Shown: positions 17,948 through 26,195, numbered from the stretch's first letter. The stretch: DNA of 64,000 nt from CAZDXB01 sp964509335 (GCA_964509335.1 CAZDXB010000014.1:1-64000), one strand, 5' to 3'. The notes: generated by a model from the letters alone, not told the origin. Made by a program: numbers and translations.

Positions 17948-18496
17948 TTAGTCGTTATTTCTTTCTAGCGTTTTGTCCTTTTTGTTACCGCTCCATTCAA
18001 TTATCTTTTCTATTGAAAATGCCATCAAAACGACAAATATGATAGTTAACGATAGTCTCAATAACATAAACTTAAATCCTAAGAACTGTAGTTCCACCAT
18101 TTCCTGAGGAATCTTTATACACGCCCAAGCGGAAAGAAAAATCACAATATTGGAAAGGCGAGCGCCTTTTTTAATCATCGCCGCAGCGATTGGGAAAGCA
18201 ACGTAAAGAGGTCCCGTAGGTAGAGACCCAAAAATAACGGCGAGAAAAATACCTTTTATACCCGAAGATTCTCCTAAATATTTTTCAACCGTTTCTTTTG
18301 ACACCCATACCATAAATAACCCCATCATCACTATCACGGCGGGAAGTATCCAAATCATTTCAATAAAAAATTCCAACGACGCTGTAATTGCAATCTTTTG
18401 TTTTTCGGGAAAGAGCGTAAGTAAAATTAAAGCGGCGAGTAAAGTTACGCCCAAATAAATCAAATCTCGAGTCAAGCCTTTTGCGTTTTTTTTCAT
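17948..18496 (-). CDS. Permease half-gene 2 (DUF318/ArsP-like family)
   Basis: A 182-residue membrane protein with about four hydrophobic helices and the family signature FGSLPTGPLYVAFPIAAAMI, matching the permease family PF03773 (YraQ/ArsP-like). Full-length members carry two such repeats in one chain of over 300 residues. Here each repeat is its own gene: the neighbour encodes the other half and the two overlap by ATGA (18493-18496), so translation is probably coupled and the proteins likely form a heteromer. The substrate is unknown; arsenicals, sulfur compounds or other metabolites have been proposed for relatives. Confidence 0.75.
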   Translation of the reverse strand: MKKNAKGLTRDLIYLGVTLLAALILLTLFPEKQKIAITASLEFFIEMIWILPAVIVMMGLFMVWVSKETVEKYLGESSGIKGIFLAVIFGSLPTGPLYVAFPIAAAMIKKGARLSNIVIFLSAWACIKIPQEMVELQFLGFKFMLLRLSLTIIFVVLMAFSIEKIIEWSGNKKDKTLERNND

Positions 18497-18975
18497 AATA
18501 TCGCCCCTATAATCAAAGCGATTATTATTGCAAAGATAAAACTTATTCCATTCCTAAGCAGAGCCATCTTCTTACCCAGTTCTTTTATCTCGAGAGGCAG
18601 CGTAACAATTCCAATCATTGTTAACGTTGTTATAAATACAGCGACAGTAGTAACAGAAGCCCCGTTTTTAAGAAGCGAAGCCGCTAAAGGGAACGAGATT
18701 AGGGAAGGGATATGCATAATCGCTCCAAAAACCGCGACAAGCATTATTCCGCCAAACCCCACTTGCTCGCCCGCAAATTCGGATATCTTGCTCGGCGGAA
18801 CAAAACCCGAAAGCAGTCCAATAATGATTATGATTACAAAAACCATCGGCAGAATTCGGTAAAATGACTTTAAGGCTACTTTTAACGATTTCTTAGTTTT
18901 TTCTTTACTCTTGATTAAAGAAACACCTAAACATACTAACGCGAAAATATTAATCATCAAAGCTGCGTCGCTCAT
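18493..18975 (-). CDS. Permease half-gene 1 (DUF318/ArsP-like family)
   Basis: A 160-residue protein with about five hydrophobic segments. It carries AIMHIPSLISFPLAASLL, the counterpart of the Gly-Pro/Pro-hydrophobic signature seen in its partner (both have a Pro then FPxAAxxxKxGA). The shared element shows that the two halves are internal repeats of one permease fold encoded separately. It is first in the transcript and overlaps its partner by 4 bases. The gene-free stretch upstream (18976-19592) holds hairpin repeats. Confidence 0.72.
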   Translation of the reverse strand: MSDAALMINIFALVCLGVSLIKSKEKTKKSLKVALKSFYRILPMVFVIIIIIGLLSGFVPPSKISEFAGEQVGFGGIMLVAVFGAIMHIPSLISFPLAASLLKNGASVTTVAVFITTLTMIGIVTLPLEIKELGKKMALLRNGISFIFAIIIALIIGAIL

Positions 18976-19210
18976 AATTCGCTTCCCGTATTTTTGATTT
19001 AATTATTTGCGGCTACTTTAATTAATCGTTACTTTTCCTTCCATAAAAAAACAAGTATAGCTAATATTTCTATGAAGAACAATAAATATAAGTTTATTTT
19101 AATTTTTAAGACAAAGCAATAAATTCACACACAGGCAAGCCTGCGCGCTTCCAAAGTAAATTAGCGTAAAGCGATTGAATATAAACTTTTCAGACTATAT
19201 TGAATGGACG

Positions 19211-19230
19211 CATCGGGGCTTGCCCCGATG
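19211..19230. repeat. Dispersed hairpin repeat, family A copy 1
   Basis: CATCGGGGCTTGCCCCGATG is a perfect 9-base stem with a TT loop. With its flanks (ACG before, TAATATTTGA after) it recurs at 43115-43134 with few changes. Confidence 0.8.
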
Positions 19231-19470
19231 TAATATTTGAGTTTTTAGACAGCCTCTTAATTGTTGTATTCAAAGGATTGTCATATATTATAAACTTCGC
19301 TTAACTTTGTCTAAGCTAATCTTGAGGTTTCTTAGCCTAATTCTCAAATTTTTACCTCATTACCAAATTGGAACTTAATAACGAGCAGGCAACTTCAACA
19401 ATGATATGCGCTTACAAAACACAATAACAATTAGAGTAATAGTTAAAAAGTAAGATAAGGTATAAAGCTA

Positions 19471-19493
19471 TATATATGTGCGTAACATATATA
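19471..19493. repeat. Short AT-rich inverted repeat
   Basis: TATATATGT and ACATATATA form a 9-base inverted repeat around GCGTA. It is not followed by a T run and could be an operator or chance in AT-rich DNA. Confidence 0.4.
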
Positions 19494-19592
19494 CCATTTA
19501 TACGTTATATTAGATAAAGAGAAAAAGACAAAAAGCGGAAATGAAAACAAACGGCAAAATAGAGATGAAAACGAAAGCGAAAGAAAAAGTTG

Positions 19593-19679
19593 TACTCGGA
19601 GTGGGACTTGAACCCACACGGCCTATGAAAGGCCACAGGATTTTAAGTCCTGTGCGTCTACCAATTCCGCCATCCGAGC
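19593..19679 (-). tRNA. tRNA-Leu (anticodon UAA)
   Basis: On the minus strand the acceptor GCTCGGA (19679-19673) pairs with TCCGAGT (19600-19594), with a G-U closing pair, and A73 is at 19593. The anticodon loop CTTAAAA gives UAA for UUA leucine codons. The long variable arm (class II) and the D-arm sequence GGCGGAATTGGTAGACGC are typical of leucine tRNAs. CCA is not encoded. Confidence 0.94.
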
Positions 19680-19853
19680 GCGACTGCAAATTTAATCATT
19701 ACGTCTTTTTAATTCAAAAAAAATTTTCAAAAAAAAATTATTTAGTTGCAAATTTGCCGTTTCTCATTAAACTTAATCAAAATTCAAATTGTCAAAACTA
19801 TGAACACGAATAAGAAAATAACAGATTGTAAAATAATTTTGGAGGACAGAAAA

Positions 19854-20987
19854 ATGAAAAAGCTACTCATTATAATCGCAAGCGTTATAGTCGCGGCTTT
19901 CTTCTTAGAAAGTTGCGTCGCGACTCACGGAAGTAGGGACGAGTATTTCGGTTACAGCAACTCGCCCGAGCAAAACAAAGACAACGTTTATCAGGAAGAA
20001 ACCGTGGTTAGATTCGACGAGAATAAAGAAAAAAATTGGAAAAATCCTTTGTCGGAAGATTACGAAGAACAACGTAGAGAAAATAAAGAAGTAGTTTACA
20101 ACAACTTCAACAACGTTCAGTACGTTCCCGTTATAGTCCCTTGGTGGGATAGATACTACAGTTGGTTCTACTACCCCGAGCCCGTTTATAGAGTGAATTT
20201 CGCTTGGGGCCATTACTGGGGATGGGATTGGTATAATCCTAGGTATTATCATCATCCCTATTACGGCTATCATTGGGGACCGTATTACAGTCCTTATAGC
20301 CATCATTACGGCTATCATGGCTGGTACCATCAACCGTATTATTCCTACGGCTATCACGGTTCGCCCGCGTATAAGAAATCAAAAAGCGACCGCTCCAGAA
20401 GAACTTTCGGTCCCGGTAGAGGCGACTTGTCCGGCGGAACCGGCAGCAGAGAAAAAAGCGGCGTTCGTTCGTTCGGCAAAAAATCAGGACCGGCTTCGGC
20501 GAGTTCAGCGAGAAATATGAGCGAAGTAAGCTCCTCGGCTTATCAAGAACCCGGCAGAAGAGCATTGAAAGCGGCGGACATTAAAAAAGTTGATATAAAT
20601 TCTTCAAAACCAAATAGAGCCAGCAAATCTTCTATTAGAACTATTTACGACGAAGGAGCGAGAAGCGAGAGAAAATTCAACAAAACGGAGACTTTTGACT
20701 GGTTCAACGACAACAAAAGGTCGAGTAGCTCAAGAAACACAAAAAATGTAAACAGTATCGGTCGCGAACGTCCTTCTTCGAATAGTTCTAAAAAATACGG
20801 TTCGCCTTCGCGCTCAAATCGCGGCTCGTCCTATCGCGGCGGCAGTTCAAGGAGTTCGAGCGGTTCGAGGTCCGGTTACAAATCTTCGGGGTCTTCAAGC
20901 AGAAGCTCCGGCTCGTCTTCAAGGTCGAGCGGCGGCTCGAGAAGTTCCGGCAGTTCGAGAAGCGGTTCGAGAGGTTCGGGTAGGTAA
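19854..20987 (+). CDS. Lipoprotein with His/Tyr/Trp-rich core and Ser/Arg/Gly-rich tail
   Basis: A 377-residue protein of strongly biased composition. The N-terminus is a lipoprotein signal with lipobox LESC (Cys21). The ATG at 19854 has an excellent Shine-Dalgarno (GGAGGA) and is preferred to a longer in-frame TTG start. Residues about 95-170 are extremely rich in Tyr, His, Trp, Pro and Gly (for example YNPRYYHHPYYGYHWGPYY), and the last 60 residues are almost only Ser, Gly and Arg. No family is recognised. It ends 24 bases before a FadL-like barrel gene, which suggests an outer-membrane or surface role; the His-rich part could bind metal. Confidence 0.75.
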   Translation: MKKLLIIIASVIVAAFFLESCVATHGSRDEYFGYSNSPEQNKDNVYQEETVVRFDENKEKNWKNPLSEDYEEQRRENKEVVYNNFNNVQYVPVIVPWWDRYYSWFYYPEPVYRVNFAWGHYWGWDWYNPRYYHHPYYGYHWGPYYSPYSHHYGYHGWYHQPYYSYGYHGSPAYKKSKSDRSRRTFGPGRGDLSGGTGSREKSGVRSFGKKSGPASASSARNMSEVSSSAYQEPGRRALKAADIKKVDINSSKPNRASKSSIRTIYDEGARSERKFNKTETFDWFNDNKRSSSSRNTKNVNSIGRERPSSNSSKKYGSPSRSNRGSSYRGGSSRSSSGSRSGYKSSGSSSRSSGSSSRSSGGSRSSGSSRSGSRGSGR

Positions 20988-21011
20988 TACAACAATAATT
21001 CGGAGGTAGAA

Positions 21012-22466
21012 ATGAAAACGAAAGTTTTACTATACGCGTTAATAGTAACGATATTATCAATATTCCCCCTACGCTCGCAAACAATAGAAGACGCTCTCCG
21101 TCTCTCCCAGTCGAATTCAATTATAACGGCAAGAGCCGGCGCGCTGGGAGCGGCTTATCACGGAATACTCGACGACTTTTCGGCTATATCATACAACCCC
21201 GCCGGACTGGCTCTCATCGACAAAGGAGAGATGTCTATCGGATTAGGCTTCCAGAGAAACAGAGCGCAAACGGAATATTACGACAATACAATAGAAAGAA
21301 GCGAAAACGAACCGTATATCTCTAACTTCGGCGTAGTATCGCCTTTCCAAACTGGATTGGGAGCGGCTACTATCGCAATTGGATATTATCACGAAAGCGA
21401 TTACGACAACTCGATTGACTTCGGAGGATTCAATCCTAACTCGACTTATACTAAATACGACGCCGATATGTTCGGTCAAGACGGTTACGCTTGGAATTTG
21501 TGGCTTGCCGACGACAGCGATAATTGCTGGACGCCCGTAAACGATAGCCTCTACCAAAGCGGAATGATAGAAGAAAGCGGCGGACTGCACAACGTTAGCG
21601 GAGCGTTATCTTTCGAGCTATCGAAATTCCTAACGGTCGGAGTATCCATCGCAGGCAAATGGGGCTCTTACTCTTATATAAGAAACTTTAAAGAACAGGA
21701 CGTAGATAATCTATACACTACGGAAGATAGAATAATTGTCATAGACGATTCAACCGGAGAGGAACAAAGTCTCCCTGTCGATTTGGACTACGTTTCGGTA
21801 AAAGAACAATACGAACAAAGCATATCCGGCGTTACCGGCTCGTTCGGATTGTTAATGAAATTTCCCGATTTCTTCAGATTTGGATTCTCGGTAACTTTAC
21901 CGACGGCATACGATATAACTGAAGACTTCAGTCAAGACGCCAGTTCAAAATTCGACAACGAAGATAAATTTAATACTTCTTACTCAGGCGACAACACGTA
22001 TTCCTTCTTTTCGCCTTGGATTTTTTCGGCGGGAATGTCCTTCCATTTCGCCGGCTTCACTCTATCTTCGGGGATAGAATTCAACGACGTTACTCAAATG
22101 GAATTCACCGAGGCGGTTTCCTCGTTGAGCGACCTGAATTTAATAATTGCAAGAGACCTGCAAGGACAGTTCAAGTGGGGCGTCGGAGCCGAATACGAAA
22201 TACCGCTTATACCGGCGGCGATTCGCGCTTCTTATAACGAAGTTTCAAGCCCCTACGCCGCCGAAAACGTTCCGGAAAAAAGCCTGAAAACAATAGGCTT
22301 AGGATGCGGATTTTATCTCGCTCCAAATATAAGAATGGACGCGTTATTCAGATGGTCGGATTTCCAAGATATGTGGCATCTATACGGCTCCGGCAACTAC
22401 GACTCGGAAATGTATATCAACGACAAACCGCTTGATTTTGGACTACAAATAACTTATAGATATTAA
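21012..22466 (+). CDS. FadL/OmpP1-like outer-membrane transport protein
   Basis: A 484-residue exported barrel: signal peptide at residues 1-23 (cleavage before QTIED), then TARAGALGAAYHGILDDFSAISYNPAGLA, in which the AGALG...NPAGLA pattern marks the OmpP1/FadL/TodX family (also UPF0164). FadL-type proteins carry hydrophobic compounds such as fatty acids through the outer membrane. Alternating strands fill the rest and the chain ends in ITYRY, an aromatic last strand. A GGAGGT Shine-Dalgarno precedes the ATG. It is 24 bases after the His/Tyr-rich lipoprotein gene and one base before a truncated DUF72 gene. Confidence 0.78.
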   Translation: MKTKVLLYALIVTILSIFPLRSQTIEDALRLSQSNSIITARAGALGAAYHGILDDFSAISYNPAGLALIDKGEMSIGLGFQRNRAQTEYYDNTIERSENEPYISNFGVVSPFQTGLGAATIAIGYYHESDYDNSIDFGGFNPNSTYTKYDADMFGQDGYAWNLWLADDSDNCWTPVNDSLYQSGMIEESGGLHNVSGALSFELSKFLTVGVSIAGKWGSYSYIRNFKEQDVDNLYTTEDRIIVIDDSTGEEQSLPVDLDYVSVKEQYEQSISGVTGSFGLLMKFPDFFRFGFSVTLPTAYDITEDFSQDASSKFDNEDKFNTSYSGDNTYSFFSPWIFSAGMSFHFAGFTLSSGIEFNDVTQMEFTEAVSSLSDLNLIIARDLQGQFKWGVGAEYEIPLIPAAIRASYNEVSSPYAAENVPEKSLKTIGLGCGFYLAPNIRMDALFRWSDFQDMWHLYGSGNYDSEMYINDKPLDFGLQITYRY

Positions 22467-22467
22467 T

Positions 22468-22827
22468 ATGAACTTAAAAATCGGAACCTCGGGCTGGAGC
22501 TACAAACACTGGTCCGAGGTTTTCTATCCCAAAAACTTAAAGCGCAACGAGTATCTTGAATTTTATTCGAAGAAATTCAAAACAGCCGAAATCAACTCCA
22601 CTTTCTATAGACTTCCCTTCGTCCAATTCATTAGCTCTTGGAATAAAAGAACAGGGGAAGACTTTCACTTTTCTATAAAACTAACGCGAAGAGCGACACA
22701 TTATAAAAGACTGAAAGTTGACGACGATTTAAAAGAAGCTCTCGACAAGTTCTTCGGCAGGCTCGCCCCTCTGAAAAAGAAAATTGACGTTATACTAATT
22801 CAATTGCCCCCATCGCAACGTTCCTGA
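22468..22827 (+). pseudogene. Truncated DUF72 protein gene
   Basis: The frame begins exactly like a DUF72 protein (KIGTSGWSYKHWSEVFYPK, then AEINSTFYRLP and FHFSIKLTRRATH) but stops after 119 residues, where family members have about 240-250. The break comes right after the conserved LIQLPPS; three further codons (Q-R-S) and a stop follow, and the next 150 bases are a 24-nt tandem array with no sign of the missing half in any frame. The first half is intact, so the loss looks recent. It starts one base after the FadL-like gene. It might still make a short protein, but the TIM-barrel would be incomplete. Confidence 0.8.
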
Positions 22828-22927
22828 TTCCCAAATTCCAATACCATCGCGACTCTCCTAATTCCCAAATTCCAGACTCTTCTAATTCCCAAATTCCAGC
22901 CTCTTCTAATTCCCAAATTCCAGCCTC
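22821..22927. repeat. 24-nt tandem repeat array
   Basis: Units close to TTCTAATTCCCAAATTCCAG plus a four-base spacer occupy 22856-22879, 22880-22903 and 22904-22927, with a more diverged copy from 22821 separated by a short insert. They occupy the place of the missing 3' half of the DUF72 gene. A related sequence appears near 25845. Confidence 0.85.
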
Positions 22928-22931
22928 ACTC

Positions 22932-22961
22932 CTAATTCCCAAATTAGAATTTGGGAATTAG
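22932..22961. repeat. 14-base perfect inverted repeat ending the tandem array
   Basis: CTAATTCCCAAATT (22932-22945) is followed after AG by its exact complement AATTTGGGAATTAG (22948-22961). The left arm is the core of the tandem unit, so the palindrome is one unit meeting another in inverted orientation. It lies 18 bases from the alaS stop; there is no T run on either side. Confidence 0.85.
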
Positions 22962-22978
22962 TTTAACCGCTATACTCC

Positions 22979-25528
22979 TCAACCGCTTATAAACTCTTCC
23001 ACAACATCCGGGAACTTCTCGATTAACTCCGGTATTTTATCGCCGCGCTTGCCGCCGGCGGTCGCAATATGCGGTTTGCCGCCGCCGCCGCCGCCCAATA
23101 TCTTCGCGGCTTTGCCGACAATTTTACCGGCCGGCGCTTTCTTCTTCAAATCGTCCGTTACCACGCAAACCAACTGCGCTTTGCCGTCCAATTCAATCGC
23201 GAGCAAACCGATTCCATTCTCTTTTAGCGCGTTCCTTAAACCGTCGCCCATAGTTCTCAATTGGTCCATATTGCCCGCTTCTATTTTCTTAGCGACAACT
23301 TTAACGCCGCCGACTTCTTTAGCGTCGTCTATCCAATCCTCCATTTGCGACTTAGTATTGTCAACTTGCTTCGCCGCCAAGCCCTTTTCCATCTTTTTCA
23401 TACTTTTGCGCAACTCTTCGACTTTCGCTCTATCCTCTCGTTCCCGCTCCTGCAGCCGATATATATAATCCGCTACGCCTTTGCCCGTTACCGCTTCGAT
23501 TCTTCTGACGCCCGCGGCGACGGAGGTCTCCTCCGTTATTTTGAACAATCCGATTTCGCTCGTATTGCTTACGTGCGTTCCGCCGCAAAGCTCCATCGAA
23601 TAATCTTTGTCCATCGAAACGACTCTAACGCTCTCGCCGTATTTGTCGCCGAAGAACATCTTGATTTTGGGATTCTTCTGGGCTTCGTCGATGGATAGCT
23701 CTTCGGTCTCCACGTCGTTGCCTTCGAGAATCTTTTTATTCACCAGCGTCTCGATTTCTTTTATTTCCTCGTCGCTCAACTTCTCGAAATGATTGAAATC
23801 GAATCGCAAATAATCAGGCGACACTAACGAGCCGGACTGCTTCACGTGCTCGCCTAAAACAAGTCTCAAAGCTTCGTGAAGCAAATGCGTCGCCGAATGG
23901 TTGCGCATAATAGCTTTTCGGCGCTCGCCGTCAACTCTGGCTAAAACAGTTTCGCCTTCTATAGATTCAACGGTCTTATCGCAAAAATGGACTATCGCCT
24001 GGCCGGAAGCTTTTACGTCCTCGACTCGGTATTCCTCGCCGGCGGTTACTACAACGCCTGTATCGGCTACCTGACCGCCGCTCTCGGCGTAAAACGGCGT
24101 TTTATCGAGAACAAGTTTATTGTCCTTTGCGTAAATAACTTTCGCTTCGGTTTCCAAAGTCTCCCTGCCGACAAATTCGCTCTTCGCTTCGACTTCAGGA
24201 GTCGCCGCCTCTTGCGAAGTCGTTTTCCTCGCCTCGCGGGAGCGTTTTTTCTGTCTTTTCATATTCTCGTCGAAGCCCCGCTCGTCAACTTCTATTCCGT
24301 GTTCCCTCGCTATCAAGCGCGTCAAATCCAGCGGAAATCCGAAAGTGTCGTAAAGTAAAAACGCGTCGCTCCCCTTTAAAATCTTCTCGCTTTTCAAAGC
24401 TCGTTCTTTGAAACCTTCGAATTTTTCCAATCCGCGCTCCAAAGTTTGCAAAAAGCTCACTTCCTCCGCCTTAATAGTCTTTTCTATGGTCGTCTGATGG
24501 TCTTTCAATTCGTCGAAAAAATCGCCCATAGCGTCAATTAGCGTCGGAATCAATTTATAAATTATAGGCTCGGTAAAGCCTAAATTCTTAGCGTATCTGC
24601 TAGCTCGCCGGAGTATTCTTCTCAAAACGTAGCCGCGGCCTTCGTTGCCGGGTAAAGCTCCGTCCGCGATAGAAAACGCCAAAGCTCTCACGTGGTCGGC
24701 TATCACTCGCATAGCCGTATCCTCGGTATTTTCCATATCGTAAGTGTATTTCCCGCCGCTTAACTCCTCGATTTTATTAATAAGCGGCATAAACACGTCG
24801 GTGTCGTAATTAGACGCCTTGCCTTGCAAAACGGAAACAATTCTCTCGAACCCCATCCCCGTATCCACGTGCTTAGATTTCAATTCCTCCAGCGTTCCGT
24901 CTTTTTTTCTGTTGTATTGAATGAAAACTAAATTCCAAATCTCGATAACTTCGGGAACGTCTTTGTTTATCAGTTTGCCGCCGTTTTTGTCTTCCGTTCT
25001 ATCGTAGTGGATTTCGCTGCAAGGACCGCAAGGACCGGTCTCTCCCATTTCCCAAAAATTGTCCTTCTCGTCGAATCTATATATTCTATCTTCGGGCAGA
25101 TATTTCTTCCAAATCTCGTAGGCTTCGTCGTCGGTTCTGAAAACGGTAGCGAACAAACGCTCTTTATCCAAACTCCACGCTTCCGTTAAAAGCTCCCAAG
25201 CCCATTCAATCGCTTCCTCTTTATAATAATCGCCGAAGCTCCAGTTGCCAAGCATCTCGAAAAAAGTGTGATGGTAAGTGTCAACCCCCACTTGCTCCAA
25301 GTCGTTATGCTTACCGCTAACTCTGATGCACTTTTGCGTGTCCGTCGCTCTGGTGAAGCCTCTGTCGCCCTCTCCTAAAAATATATCCTTAAACTGATTC
25401 ATCCCAGCGTTTGTGAACAGCAACGTCGGGTCGCCGTGCGGAATAACAGGCGCGCTCGGCGTAATTTTATGCCCTTTAGACGCGAAAAAATCGAGAAACG
25501 ATTGTCTTACTTCATTTGCCTTCCACAT
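22979..25528 (-). CDS. alaS: Alanyl-tRNA synthetase
   Basis: A class II synthetase of 849 residues charging tRNA-Ala. The catalytic domain starts with RQSFLDFFASKGH and has motif 1 PTLLFTNAGMNQFKDIFLG; GNEGRGYVLRRILRRA is motif 3. The editing domain has HSATHLLHEAL (HxxxH) and MELCGGTHV (CxxxH), the four zinc ligands. The C-terminal region ends with the glycine-rich GGGGGGKPHIATAGG of the C-Ala domain. The length is normal. It stands alone, with a repeat-rich spacer upstream and the tandem array downstream. Confidence 0.98.
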   Translation of the reverse strand: MWKANEVRQSFLDFFASKGHKITPSAPVIPHGDPTLLFTNAGMNQFKDIFLGEGDRGFTRATDTQKCIRVSGKHNDLEQVGVDTYHHTFFEMLGNWSFGDYYKEEAIEWAWELLTEAWSLDKERLFATVFRTDDEAYEIWKKYLPEDRIYRFDEKDNFWEMGETGPCGPCSEIHYDRTEDKNGGKLINKDVPEVIEIWNLVFIQYNRKKDGTLEELKSKHVDTGMGFERIVSVLQGKASNYDTDVFMPLINKIEELSGGKYTYDMENTEDTAMRVIADHVRALAFSIADGALPGNEGRGYVLRRILRRASRYAKNLGFTEPIIYKLIPTLIDAMGDFFDELKDHQTTIEKTIKAEEVSFLQTLERGLEKFEGFKERALKSEKILKGSDAFLLYDTFGFPLDLTRLIAREHGIEVDERGFDENMKRQKKRSREARKTTSQEAATPEVEAKSEFVGRETLETEAKVIYAKDNKLVLDKTPFYAESGGQVADTGVVVTAGEEYRVEDVKASGQAIVHFCDKTVESIEGETVLARVDGERRKAIMRNHSATHLLHEALRLVLGEHVKQSGSLVSPDYLRFDFNHFEKLSDEEIKEIETLVNKKILEGNDVETEELSIDEAQKNPKIKMFFGDKYGESVRVVSMDKDYSMELCGGTHVSNTSEIGLFKITEETSVAAGVRRIEAVTGKGVADYIYRLQEREREDRAKVEELRKSMKKMEKGLAAKQVDNTKSQMEDWIDDAKEVGGVKVVAKKIEAGNMDQLRTMGDGLRNALKENGIGLLAIELDGKAQLVCVVTDDLKKKAPAGKIVGKAAKILGGGGGGKPHIATAGGKRGDKIPELIEKFPDVVEEFISG

Positions 25529-25667
25529 AAAAATCCTTCGTTAAAATTCCAAAAATGAAATTACTCGTCTTTCCAAAAATAAGTAAAACGAAATAAAAAC
25601 GAATTTAACTTTTTCTGGAAGTTAAACCTTCCGAAGGTTCGCCGTTCTGTATTTGAAAAATCACTAG

Positions 25668-25687
25668 CTCCGTCCTTTAGGGCGGAG
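25668..25687. repeat. Hairpin CTCCGTCC-TTTA-GGGCGGAG
   Basis: An 8-base stem with one G-T pair and loop TTTA at the left end of the repeat-packed spacer. Confidence 0.7.
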
Positions 25688-25771
25688 GAAAAGTCCCAAT
25701 TAGTAAGTGGTAATTAGTAATTAAAAAAAGTTTGCCTTGTTCCGCCCGCTCCCGCTTTAACCCATCCCAAA

Positions 25772-25797
25772 CCCTTCCCTTTAGAAAAAGGGAAGGG
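25772..25797. repeat. Hairpin of CCCTTCCCTTT and its complement
   Basis: CCCTTCCCTTT pairs with AAAGGGAAGGG. A CTTTTTT run follows on the plus strand, so it has the shape of a rho-independent terminator, but no plus-strand gene lies upstream. Confidence 0.75.
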
Positions 25798-25807
25798 CTT
25801 TTTTCCT

Positions 25808-25833
25808 CCTTCCAAAACTCCGATTTTGGAAGG
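25808..25833. repeat. Hairpin of CCTTCCAAAA and its complement
   Basis: CCTTCCAAAA (25808-25817) pairs perfectly with TTTTGGAAGG (25824-25833) over a six-base loop, ten bases after the preceding hairpin. Confidence 0.8.
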
Positions 25834-25900
25834 AATATTTATCTAATGCCCAAATTCCAATTGGGGGGTTATGCTTGTGTCGCCGCGTCTGTCTCCTCTC

Positions 25901-25933
25901 AGATGTGCCACACCTGCGAGGTGTGGCACATCT
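25901..25933. repeat. 15-base perfect hairpin
   Basis: AGATGTGCCACACCT (25901-25915) and its exact complement (25919-25933) enclose GCG. It is the longest perfect stem in the window and is followed by no T run. Confidence 0.85.
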
Positions 25934-25953
25934 CAAGACGCAATAAAAGCCCC

Positions 25954-25972
25954 CTCCCTTTGCTAAAGGGAG
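25954..25972. repeat. Hairpin repeat, family C copy 1
   Basis: CTCCCTTTGCTAAAGGGAG, followed by AGCTGGAGAGGG, shares its core with the element at 26173-26195 and its downstream flank with the element at 26041-26062. Confidence 0.8.
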
Positions 25973-26040
25973 AGCTGGAGAGGGTTTGAATTCCAATTTA
26001 GAAAGTAGACTGTAACCGCTTGGTAAATAATGAATTAATC

Positions 26041-26062
26041 CTCTCCCCGCTTGCGGGGAGAG
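26041..26062. repeat. Hairpin repeat related to family C
   Basis: CTCTCCCCGC and GCGGGGAGAG form a 10-base stem over TT and are followed by TTAGAGAGGGG, the same downstream flank type as at 25973. Confidence 0.8.
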
Positions 26063-26172
26063 TTAGAGAGGGGTTTCTTGTGTCGCGCCTTTGCCGCGCA
26101 GAGCGCGGCTGTATGCGTCTCTTCGCGGGAGCGTTGGGACGAGCAATGTTATATATATATCAATATCTTACT

Positions 26173-26195
26173 CCCTCCCTTTGCTAAAGGGAGGG
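26173..26195. repeat. Hairpin repeat, family C copy 2
   Basis: CCCTCCCTTT-GCT-AAAGGGAGGG is a perfect 10-base stem that shares the core of 25954-25972. It lies 35 bases past the stop of the minus-strand membrane protein gene. Confidence 0.8.

Larger units (their letters stand above)
18976..19592. other. Gene-free stretch with short inverted repeats
   Basis: About 0.6 kb without a credible gene lies between the permease pair and tRNA-Leu. It holds AGGCAAGCCT near 19135, a dispersed hairpin at 19211-19230 and an inverted repeat at 19471-19493. The small open frame over its right end runs through the tRNA gene and is not coding. Confidence 0.7.

Noticed and set aside
19541..19813. Open frame of 90 codons between the permease pair and the lipoprotein
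   Set aside because: It covers the tRNA-Leu gene on the other strand and its composition is not protein-like.
22821..22961. CRISPR array in the 24-nt repeats
   Set aside because: The units are contiguous without unique spacers and there are no cas genes in the window.
25772..25805. Hairpin plus T run as a gene terminator
   Set aside because: No plus-strand gene lies upstream; it fits better as one of the dispersed palindromic repeats.
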